NCBI RefSeq assembly: GCF_028389875.1
Contig: NC_084670.1
Location: 10,821,383-10,885,382 of the forward strand
Direction: 5' to 3'
Length of the DNA stretch: 64,000 bases
Origin: Rhea pennata
Taxonomy: Eukaryota; Chordata; Aves; Rheiformes; Rheidae
The position numbers and the translations under genes are program-made. The notes under the pieces were generated by a model. It did not search any database. It worked only from the letters and a program-made list of their open reading frames with translations, and was not told the DNA's origin. Below, piece after piece: positions 9,600 through 18,882 of this stretch (position 1 is the stretch's first letter; each line of letters begins with the position of its first letter).

Positions 9600-10099
9600 T
9601 TTTCCAATGGCCGGGTTTTAAGTCTAGGCAGGTTGGTGGGATTTTCCACTGGGATGAAGCATGAGCTTTGATCGATGTGTTTTTAAAAGCAGCCCCTCCT
9701 CAGGGGAGACTGGGGTCCAGCTCCTCGTCCCGAGGGGCAGGGAGAGGGCCTGGGGGGCAGCTCAGCTACCTCCCACCCTCCTCTGGATGGAAACACAGGC
9801 GAGCTCTGCAGCTGCACTGAAGCTAGGACAGAAGTATTTGCTGGGTGGTGTGTGCAGGTGAACTCATAGGCTGCCCCATGCAGGGAATTGGGGCTCAACT
9901 GTGGGAACGGGCACTAATTTCCTGGGAAAGGCCCACCAGGGGTCAAGGAATGGAAAAGCAAAGGTTTCTCCACAAAAGAGAGGGTAAAAAACAGGCAGGG
10001 AGCAAAATCAGGAGGAGGAGACAAGGCCAGGAGACTCCAGAGGGACAGCACTGTAGCAGTCTCCGTGGCCTGAGGACCGCCACGGGTCTCTCCTTGCAG

Positions 10100-10231
10100 A
10101 TGCCTCTGCCGTGGACATGGACCGGTACAATGCCCGGACGCTGGTGGAGGCCCTGATGTGGTACCTCCAGGAGCTCCCATCTCCCGTCATCCACCCGGCC
10201 GTCTACTCTGACCTGCTCTATCTGGCCCAAG
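10100..10231 (+). CDS. PIK3R3: PIK3R3 long form, coding exon 5: BH domain core
   Basis: One hundred and thirty-two bases, phase 1 at both ends, residues 165-209 of the joined protein. It is the best conserved part of the BH domain here: DASAVDMDRYNARTLVEALM, then WYLQELPSPVI and HPAVYSDLLYLAQ. This corresponds to p85-alpha [20 protein letters not shown] and VIPAAVYSEMISLAPE. The LPxPVI signature after the long helix is shared by RhoGAP folds. The acceptor TCTCTCCTTGCAG and the donor CAAG|GTGAGC are both strong. Confidence 0.9.
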
Positions 10232-13200
10232 GTGAGCGTCAGCGGGCTGGAAGGGGCTGGAGAGCATCACAGGGCTGGAAGAGCCTCAGGGAGCACTGCC
10301 GAGGGGGGCTCACGTGCGGTTCGTGGGGCCGGGGGAGCGTCGGCCCCCTCCCTGGAGCAGCATCAGGAGCAGCTCGGGGCGCCGGGAGCATGGGCTGCTC
10401 CGGCCCTTTCCACCTCCGCCCCATCCGGTGGTTATTTGCCTGCTCTCCTTGGAGCAGGGCTCAGTCCCATCGGGAAGCAGTTATCCCAGGTGCTGCCAGA
10501 AATCATTACAGCTAATAACGCGCCCTGGTTATACTTCGTGGCTGTGCGAATTACGTGGGAGGCTGAAGAAGCTCCCGGATGAGTCGCACAGCGGCGCCGG
10601 GATGTGGAGCGGAGGGAGCCGCTCCGCTCCCGCAGCGCTGATGCTGATCCTCTCCCACCGTCAGAGCCGTACCGGGACAACGGCGGTTTGCAGCCCGCGG
10701 CTCCCTCCTCCGGCGGTGCCGGGCTGCAAGCCGAGCCGGACGCCGCGGGGCTGAGCCCCGCTCTCGGAGGAGGCCGACCTCGCAGCGCTGGGTGTCCTCT
10801 CCTGCCCAGGCATCCCACCGTGGGGAGACTTCGGGATGTCGGAGCGTGGTGCTTGGATTGTACTTCGCCCCACTGGCCTCCTCCCAGTCTATCGGGGGTT
10901 CCTGAAGGAAAACCCCCAGGAAGGAACCACCTTGATGGGCTGGGTCGCACTGTGCACCCTCCAGATCCCGCTGTGCACCATCCAGATCCCGCTGCATGCC
11001 CCTCACGCCTCTCCTGTCCTCCACCAGGCGAGGTGCCGCTGCCGCAGACGGTGAGCAGCACCAGTGCATCTGGGCCTTGCCAGAAGAGCAGCCGGCTGCC
11101 AAGTCTCTGTGATACTGGCCCAGGAAGAAAGCGTTATTACAATATTTTGGCTCTGCTGCCTGGGAATTTTTTACTGTAATCTAGTCAAGATTTGGCTTTA
11201 TATGGACATAGAAGAATTCTCTGCTTTTTTAGCTCAGAATTCTGGAAGTGCCTGCAGGTTTCTGCAAGTTTTTCAGCCTCTATGCAAATATATGAGATTG
11301 TTACGGTTTCAGTTTTGTTTGATTTTTTTTCACTGAAGTGACAGGCTCAGGGCTGGTAACCAGGTCAGTAAAGGGAGACAGGAGTCCTTGGTCAGTCCAA
11401 CTGGGAGCTTGGAACAAAATGCTTTGTAAATGAGTTCTTGCAGAGAGAAACCACAGACAAAAACCCGGGCCAGGATTTCTGCAGGCTCCACCCCGTTCCC
11501 CCTCTGAGATGAGTCCCGTGGGCACTGCAAGGCAAGGACCAGGCCCTCACATACCTTGCAAGATAGCTGCCACGCTCGAGAATCTGCATCGCGCTCCTTC
11601 CACCCCGGCTGCCTTTGAAATCAGATTTTCCCCGTTTGCACTAGCTGGCTGTTGCTGGTATCCACCATCCCCTGGAGAAGCCTTCCTTCTCTGGTCAGGA
11701 GGAGGAGGTCTGCAGATGGTGATCCTGCCTTGCCTGGCAGGGACCAAAAGATCACCTGCGGCCGGAGCGGCGTGGAGAGCCGGCCCGGCCGGCCCTCCCG
11801 GGTCTGCCTGAGGCCGGAGGAATTTGCTGCTGGGGAAGGAGAGCGCTGGCTCGCAGCGCAGCCCGCAGCAGCGCAAACCTCCTCCCCCCCCCCCCCCCGG
11901 CGTTGTTTCCTTCCACTTGCTCTGCAAAACAGGCCTGGGTTTTCCCCTAGACCGCTTGCCCAGCGCCGGAGCGCGCCGACAGCCTTAACGCGTAGGTGAT
12001 CGCCGGGAGCTGGCAGCTGGCTCTGCCGAAACCCCGATTCACCTCTCCCGGCCGCTGCCGTGCAGCTGTCCCCAGCCCCTCACCACGGGCCGGCCCGGAC
12101 CCCCTTACGCGGCCCAGCAGCCTCCCTGCGTGGGTGCAGGCCACCGCGGTGCAGGCGGCCACGGCGGCGTGCGCACGGACACGTGGGACCCACACATCCT
12201 CGTAGGACAGGGCCCGCTGGCGGCCTCGGGACGGAGGAGGTGATGGATAGCTCACGCCGCAGCCACCGTGATTCGCTCCTTGCTCTCCCCTCGCCTCCCC
12301 GGTGCGGGAACGTGGGGCCGCGCAGAAGCCCCCTCGGCCAGCTCCTGCTGAAGCCCATGAGGGCCGGTGGCATGGAGACACTGTCTCTCCCCGTACCCGT
12401 TTGAGAGGAGAAATCAAAGGCTGCCTCTCTTCCAAGGATAAAAACTCAATTAGAAAGCAATTAGTCAGGTTGCCTCGTTAAGCTACTTCAAAGGGAAGCG
12501 CCTTTCCCCTGCAGCCTGAGTTCCTCGGATTCCTGCGCAGGAGCAATCTCTGCTCATTGCACAACACGAAGGAGGAGGATGGAGCCAGGAACCGAGGTGA
12601 AAACCACCGGGGATTTCTCTGGGGCTTAGGAAAAAAAAGAAAATGCAGCTCTTTGAGGAGACAGTTCTGGGTTTTGGCAGTTTGCCCTTGCAAGCAGCCT
12701 CCTTCTGCCAGGACTGAGGCTGGGTTGTTGGGGAGGACTGGAGGGGACCCACCACATGAGGCCCAGCTGCACGCCGGGTCATCATCTGTGACACCTTCCG
12801 AGCCCTTACCCGGATGGATGTGAGCCTGCTCCTGGCAGACAGCTGTGTAGCCCTGCGAGCACGGAGCTAGTAGCACATTGCTGTGGCAGCACAGCTACGG
12901 GGGTCCAGGCAGCTCTAGGTGGGACATCTGTGGTCCTCCTTCACTTGGATGGTGCCCTGGAAGGGATCCAGGCTTGTGGTGCACCAAAACCAACCTTCTG
13001 CACATCGCGCGGTCCTTCGGGCTGGGATTTCTCCTTAAGGCATCCCCAAGGCAGGGCCGGAAACCGCAGAGACCCAGATCTGTGGATGGAGGGCGGCAGG
13101 GGGAATTGGCCAGGGTGCAAATAGCCCCGGGGTCGGGTCCTGCTTGGAGCCATCCATGGCACCACCGGAGGCGGATGACTCGCTTGGCGGAGGCCCCAAC

Positions 13201-13704
13201 CCCATGACGGCTCCGGGGCACCCAGCTGCACGTCAGCCCTGGGGACCCACGGACACCCTGGAGCCACCTGGGCACCCACCAAACCGCAGCCCCGGTGCAA
13301 AAAGCCACAGGGAGCTGACTCAGCCCCGCAGCCCTGCTCAGGATCCGACCTTTGAGGAGCCCTAGGGACTTTCCTGTCCCTGGCAGATGAGTGGGCTGGG
13401 GAGGAGGGCGGCCGGGAGAGCGGCACGGCTGAGGGGGCAGCTCGCAAGATCGGGGGAGCCCCGGCCCCGCTGCGCCGTGCTCGTGCAGTGCCAGCACACC
13501 CGTGGGGACGTACGATGCAAACGATGAGGGACTTCCCAGGCCTCTCCAGCCTTCCCCAGCACACGCAGCAGCAGCAGCGCTGCAGAGAATTTTTTTCCCG
13601 ACTGTTTAGCCAGCTTAAAAAAAACCAAAATAAAATAAACTCGCGCCTTCGGAGCGCTGCCGTGTCGTTCAGCACGAGGCCGAGCTGAGCTCTCTCTCCC
13701 GCAG
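10232..13704 (+). other. PIK3R3: Intron 5 of the long form
   Basis: A 3,473-base intron ending in CTCTCTCTCCCGCAG. It contains a 21-bp duplication at 10951-10992 and a C15 run at 11884-11898. No additional exon is convincing; the BH domain aligns end to end across exons 5 and 6 without one. Confidence 0.75.
10951..10992 (+). repeat. 21-bp tandem duplication
   Basis: TGTGCACCCTCCAGATCCCG plus C at 10951-10971 is followed directly by a copy differing at one base at 10972-10992. Confidence 0.9.
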
Positions 13705-13891
13705 AGACCCCGGGGCCGGAGGAGTGCGGCCGGCGAGCGGGAGCCGTGCTGGCGGCGGCGCCGGGGCTGCTGCCGCCGCTGCTGCGGGAGCTCACGCGCC
13801 ACTTCTGCCGCCTGTGCCGGGGCGGCCGCCTCTCGGCCCGGCTCCTGGGAGAGCTCTTCGGCGAGGTGCTCTTCCGCCCCGCGCTCGCCAG
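13705..13891 (+). CDS. PIK3R3: PIK3R3 long form, coding exon 6: C-terminal BH helices
   Basis: One hundred and eighty-seven bases, acceptor phase 1 and donor phase 2 (GCCAG|GTATGC), residues 209-270 of the joined protein. Landmarks are PEECGRRAGAVL, then LLRELTRHFCRLC and LSARLLGELFGEVLFR. They parallel p85-alpha SSEEYIQLLKKL, LQYLLKHFFKLS and LNARVLSEIFSPMLFR. The exon is extremely GC-rich and Leu/Arg/Ala-rich, so without the motif order it would look like random GC frame. The last two bases (AG) join exon 7 to make Ser. Confidence 0.85.
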
Positions 13892-14185
13892 GTATGCAGG
13901 GGGTCCCGGCTGCGGCGGGGAAGGGCGAGGGGGGGGGTCCCCCCGCTCCCGCACGCGTCTGCCCCCGGGGTGTCACCTTTGCAACAGGGTTTGGCTTTTT
14001 TTGTAACTCCCCCCCCCCCCTCCATCCACCTCCTGCCTTGCGTTTAAATAAAACCCGCTCCCTGCAGAGCCCGCCGGCGGGGTTTCCACGGGGGAGGGAG
14101 GGAGGCCGAGCCCCCGTCGCAGCATCCCGGGACCCCCGCTCACGGCCACCTGCTCTTCCTCCTCCTCCTCCTCCTCCTCCCGCAG
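13892..14185 (+). other. PIK3R3: Intron 6 of the long form
   Basis: A 294-base intron with C-rich runs near 14009-14020. It ends in a (CCT)n polypyrimidine tract (about 14155-14180) leading into CCCGCAG. Confidence 0.8.
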
Positions 14186-14259
14186 CGCTGAGGGCAGCCC
14201 CGAGCTCCGCGCGAAGCTGGTCGAGTCCCTCATCGTGGCCGAGGCGCCGGCGGCCCCCG
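14186..14259 (+). CDS. PIK3R3: PIK3R3 long form, coding exon 7: end of BH domain
   Basis: Seventy-four bases, phase 2 at the start and phase 1 at the end, residues 271-296. It encodes SAEGSPELRAKLVESLIV followed by AEAPAAP, corresponding to p85-alpha SDNTENLIKVIEILIS and the short linker before the proline-rich motif. The donor is CCCCG|GTAAGA. Its phase 1 end is the same as that of the p55-gamma first exon, so joining to 63,373 restores [11 protein letters not shown], the sequence seen at this junction in p85-alpha. This compatibility is the main argument that these exons belong to PIK3R3. Confidence 0.83.
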
Positions 14260-15956
14260 GTAAGAGGCGGCGGCGGGGGGCGGCGGGGGGCGGCGGCGGC
14301 ACTGCGGGATCCGCGCTGGGGCAGGCAAAGCGGGCGCGCTCCCCCCCGGCTCGCCCGCGCTGCCCCCCGCTAGGGCAGACCTCGGGGCGGTTCTTCGGAA
14401 AGCGCGTTTTCCGGGCGCGTTTGGGAAAAAGCGGGTATTTTGCAGCTGTTTTGCTCAGTGCTCGCGGCGCGGCGCCGGCGGGTGCCGTCCTGCTGGCGGG
14501 CTGAGCCCCTGGCCGTGCCGGTCAGGGCGCCTGCTGCGTGGCTGCTTTGGGTCTCCGGGTGCCTTGGTACGGTTTAAAAGAAGTGGGGGAAAAGCGGGAA
14601 AGAAAGGAGGAGCTGCGACAGCACAGCGGCGAGGCACCTGCAACCTCTGCAACCGGGGCACGGCCTCCGGCACGGCGTGGGCTCCCCGTCTCCGCTGCGG
14701 CCCGGGCGGCGATGGGGCCGGGGCGCCCGGCGGGCAGCTCTTCGCGCCTGGGCCAGGTGCCGGGAGCACGTGGTTTTTTTCTGCTGATATTAATGAACCC
14801 ACAACGTCTCCCAGGCTTCCACCCCAAGGACTGTAATTACGTCCTCTTTTTTTACTCTCAAAACAGGGGTTTGCCCGCCAGCGTCCGTTCTTTCCCAGCG
14901 TTGACTTTGCTGGTTTAAGGTCCAGCCCTCCGCTGACCTCCTTGTCCTGCTCCATCCCCCGCGCTTGGTTGCACCGCTCATGTCCCCCCGTTGAGGCACA
15001 CGCTTCGGTTTGGGGCTATTTGGTGTTTGTGCAGCACCGGCGCTCCGGGGCCTGGCACTCTGCGTAAGTCGGGGACTCGGGGCCGGGAGCAGCGAGTGCT
15101 GGCCCGTGGCTAAGTCCCCGTCACGTCAAGACGTGAGCGTGGGGGCTTCATGGAGGAGAAAAACCAAACTGAAAGAAAACCAAAACAAGCAAAACCAAAC
15201 TCCAAGGAGGGGCCCTTGCCATGGGATGCTCCCGAGGATGGGGCGCAGGCAGTGTGTTTAGGCAGGGCAGGGATGTGCCGGGGGGAAAAGTGGTTGGTTG
15301 GGCACCAACCGCAGACCTTGAGGACCACGGTGACCAACTCTTGTCCGAGCTGAGGGCTTGCAATGGCTTCTCGTGACCACTGTGGGATCTCACCTCCCCC
15401 TGCCAAAGCCCAGCTGTCCCCTCTTCCCCCTGCTCCGAGCCCTCTGGACCCACGAGGGGGTCAGCTGCTCCCAGCCTTCCCCGCTTGGAGATATTTCAGT
15501 GTCGGCCCTGGTGGATCTTGTCTCCGCGTATTCTCTCCTTGTAATATATCTGGGTCCCTGTCATCGCCCTGCAGCGCTGTGGGGTGGCCGGCCCAGGCAG
15601 GATTACAACTCTTAATATTCCTCGTAAATCAGCCCTTTCGGACCTGTCATCTTGTTCCTTGCTCTCCCTTGAGCTCTCGCCCACGAGTTTGTCGACTTGG
15701 ATACGTCTCCTCTGCTGCTGATCCAGATGTTGTACAGCTGGAGCCCCAGCTTGCCCCGGGGTCTGCTGCAGCATCCCGGCTGCTGTCCCCGCTCCCATGG
15801 GGGCGCTCGTCGCCCCCGCCCCAACTCGAGCGTTTGGGAGGTGGGTTGGGACTCCCGGGTGCTCGTCCTGACCGCGAGCCCCACCGAAACGTGGCCCGAG
15901 GGCCGGGAAGCGGAGCCGGGACGCCCGGGCTCTCCCCCCGCCGGCCGAGCGGCGCG

Positions 15957-16131
15957 CTGCGTGACTTCGGACAAGTCCGGCAGCCTCACCTCTGTTTGCA
16001 TCTAAAAGTGAGGATGTTATTACTTGTCTGTCATCACATTAGGATGCTGGGAAGCTTAATTAAATGCCTGCAAAGCGCTTTTGAGAGCTGTGGATGAAAG
16101 ATGCTATATAAAGTGCAAGGAATTATTATTA
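15957..16131 (+). mobile_element. Ancient MIR/CORE-SINE-like remnant
   Basis: The segment reads in the order of a MIR-type SINE: GTGACTTCGGACAAGTC, then CCTCACCTCTGTTTGCATCT, then a TAA-rich stretch, CAAAGCGCTTTTGAGAG, GATGAAAGATGCTATATAAA and finally GTGCAAGGAATTATTATTA. The 'gtgact..ggacaagtc ... cctca' block and the 'aaagcgctttgag ... gatgaaag.gctatataaa.tgcaagg.attatta' tail are characteristic of these old tRNA-derived SINEs and their L2/L3 partners. Family assignment is from memory. Confidence 0.65.
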
Positions 16132-16770
16132 GCAGCTCGGAGGCAGGGTCCGTGCGCGCGCGGCTCCCGTCCCTGCCCTCGCTCCTCCTGCTGCCCCCGC
16201 GTCCGGGCACCATTATTATTTTCGTGCGTGTGCGGAGCTGTGGCTTTATAATTATACGTGTAAAATGGCTATAAATACCGTGCAATAACACAGCGGGCGT
16301 GTGCAAATAGCCCAGGAATAGGAGTCGGGAGTCGACTCGGAGGAAACCGCGGTGTGACCTCATTCTGACTCGAGCACAAATATCCCTCGAGCGAGCACAC
16401 GCCGGGGGGGCTTCGGGGCGGCGCGGGGGGCTGCGGCGGGCGCGGGGGGGTCCGCGGCGGGGACGCTTGCGTTTGGCCAGGGCGCGACCCGGGGCCGGCG
16501 GCTCGCCTCGGAGGGCCGCGCCGGCGGGCCGTGTTTGACGCTTCGGAAACCCGCGCTGGTGGACACGGCGGGGCCAGGCCGCGTGCGGCGACGCAGCCGC
16601 TCGCGCGGGGCTCAGCCCCGGGCCAGGCGGCCGCAGCCGGGCCTCCGCGCCGCTTCCCGCTGCGAGACCCCGGAGCCGGGCACGGAGCCTCCCCCGGGTC
16701 CCCGGCGCCGGGGCGGCGCGTTTCCCGAGCTCGGGTGCGGGAGGGCCGGGGAAGGCGAAGGAAAGAACTG

Positions 16771-16920
16771 ATGTAAATACCAGCTCAGCTGAAGGAAGAT
16801 GACTTCATCTCCTTTTCCTCTCCTGGTGCTATTTATAGGCGCTTTAATTTACTCTCCTTTGCTTTATTATCTCTCCGGCAACCCGTTAGCCCTCAGGCAG
16901 CAGGATGCCTTGACTCACGC
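16771..16920 (+). promoter_or_regulatory. AT-rich transcription-factor motif cluster
   Basis: Between two GC-rich islands lies an AT-richer block with an E-box CAGCTG (16786-16791), a perfect MEF2 consensus CTATTTATAG (16829-16838), a TTATCT GATA-type site near 16867 and an AP-1 site TGACTCA (16911-16917). This is the kind of density seen in intronic enhancers. It is inferred from motifs only. Confidence 0.35.
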
Positions 16921-17880
16921 TGCAGCAAGGACTTGTGCAAACCCCCTCCCCAGGAAAAAAACAAGCAAAAATGGGGGTGGGAGCCAGGAAAAGGAGGCAG
17001 AGAGGTGGGGAGCAGGAATATATACGTCCCGTGGAGTAGCTTTGGGGGGAAAATGTGAGTATTTCAGCTCCTTTTGCAGGGCGGGAGTGGGAACCGAGCA
17101 AGGGAGGTCCCCCCTCCCTCCCTGAGAGCAGGATTTTACCAGAAAAGGACCCTGCTGTTTCTAAGGCCGTCTCGCAGCTCTGGGAGCCGTGCCGCTGGAG
17201 CGCCCCGGGGCCGGCCGGGCGCCGCGGGGCGCAGGGAGCGGCGCCGCGCACGGCGCCGCGGCGGCCCCCGTCCCGCCTCGCCGTCTCCCTCGCCGCCACC
17301 GCGAGAAGGAGCTGGAGCTGGAAACGAGCCCAGAGGCTTCATCTGAGGCGTCGCGGGATGCGGGAGAGGCTCCCGGCGGCCCGGCAGCGGGGCAGGGCGC
17401 AGGTGCGCGCGGATCGGACGTTCCTGCCGGTCGGTGTGTTGGGAGACGAGCGGCGCTCTGAGCATCTGGGCTTGAGGCACCCGCTTTCCTTGCAGCCGGT
17501 GTCCCACCTGCGAGGCCGATGTGGACTCTCTGGCGGCTAGTGGCGCGGCTGAGCCCACGTCACAACCGTCAAAAGCAGCTGCCTTCAACCAAATTAGGAG
17601 AAATATCATCTGGCTTTGAAGTTTTTAATTATCTCCTCTTTTCTCCTGGTTGCTTTCCTCTGAATCCAAGGGGAAAGCCCATCTTTCATCTCTCCCCGGC
17701 TCACGGATGAGACGAGCCCCAGGGGAGTTTGCTGACGCTCTCCAAGTGCGCGGCGGGGCCGGGCTCCAGCACGCGCTGGGTCGGGAAGGTGCCGAGGAGC
17801 TGAGGGCGGAGGCCACGGCCGAGACCTCCTCCCCGAGGGCCGGGGGACGTGCTGGGCCTCTGGGCGGACATCAAAGCCCA

Positions 17881-17963
17881 GCCCCACCAGTTTTGTCGCG
17901 ATCCCACCAGTTTCACTGCACATCCCACCAGTTTTATTGCCTATCCCACCAGCTTGCTTGCGT
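17881..17963 (+). repeat. 21-bp tandem repeat, four copies
   Basis: Units of 20-21 bases share the core TCCCACCAGTTTTATTGC. They start near 17882, 17902, 17923 and 17944 and diverge mostly in the second half. Confidence 0.88.
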
Positions 17964-18776
17964 TTCCCTGGCAGTCGCTCCGTGCCTCAGTTTCCCCACC
18001 TGGCTGGCAGAGGCGGGCTGTCCCGGGGCGCCCACGTCGCTACGCGCGCCCCGCGCTCCCCCCGCCTCCGGATCGGAGACGGCTCCCAGCGGAAACGCCG
18101 CTCCGTTCGGATCCAAGTCCTTTTCCTGCCCGGACCGCGTGGCCGGGGCTGATAACGGGCTGCTCGGGCCCGGTGCGCTGCGCGTGGCGCCGGGCAGTGA
18201 CCCGCCGGGGAGGATTTTCGGTGCCGCGGAGGAAGCGGCGCGGCTTCGCGCCCCGGCACGCGGGAGCGAGGGGGCCGCGGGAGAAGGGGGCCGGACCGGA
18301 GCGGCGCAGCCGGGGAGGAGGAGGAAGAGGAGGAGGAGGAGGAGGCCTGGGCAGGGGGAAAGGCAGCGGCCGAACACTAGGCGTTTGTGCGGGGCGCGGG
18401 GGCTGAATGGCCCGTCTGTGCGGGCCGGGGGCCGCCGGCAGCGCGGGGGCCGGAGCCGCCCGGCCCCTCTGCGCGCCTGCAAGGGGAAGCTCCGACCCGG
18501 CCGCGGCGGCGCTTCCGTGCCGCGCACAGCCGGAGCCCGCGGGCCGCGGCGCGTTACGGACCCCGGGATGCTCGGGAAGGGCTGGAAAGGCGCCGCCTGC
18601 GGAGCCGGAGGCGGCCGGTGAAAGATTCCCTTCTGCCCATGGCCGTCTGCGTCCCCAGGCCGCGGGGACCCGGGGCCGTGGGGGAGGCGCGTGCGACGCG
18701 GCGGGGCGGTGCGGGTTCGTCACCACTACGCCGTGGGACGCGTGAGCTCGTGTCACTGCGCCCCGGTGCTTGCAGG

Positions 18777-18882
18777 GTGCCTGTGCCATCCATGGGTCTC
18801 CATCCTGGCTGTGTGTCCCCCCACCGTCCGTGGGTCTCCATCCTGGCTGTGTGTCCCTGCACTGCCCATGGTCTCCATGGCT
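18777..18882 (+). repeat. About 38-bp tandem repeat, nearly three copies
   Basis: The units share GGGTCTCCATCCTGGCTGTG. Two full copies are followed by a shortened third copy with CCATGGTCTCCATGGCTGTGG. Confidence 0.85.

Larger units (their letters stand above)
7002..10099 (+). other. PIK3R3: Intron 4 of the long form
   Basis: A 3,098-base intron between GTGAGT and the CTCTCCTTGCAG acceptor. It holds a purine-pyrimidine alternating tract near 8493-8532, an AT-richer patch with inverted repeats at 8885-9087 and a 15-bp tandem repeat at 9547-9599. The frames seen in it are shadows of high GC content. Confidence 0.75.

Noticed and set aside
4254..14259. The upstream exons as a separate PIK3R2 gene or pseudogene
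   Set aside because: No SH2 or coiled-coil exons follow before the p55-gamma exon, strand and phase fit PIK3R3, and the frame is intact. Some p85-beta-like wording in the SH3 exon keeps this as a minor alternative.
17970..18003. Second MIR-like fragment (GTGCCTCAGTTTCCCCACCT)
   Set aside because: It matches only the short 'cctcagtttcccc' block with no core or tail around it, too little to call.
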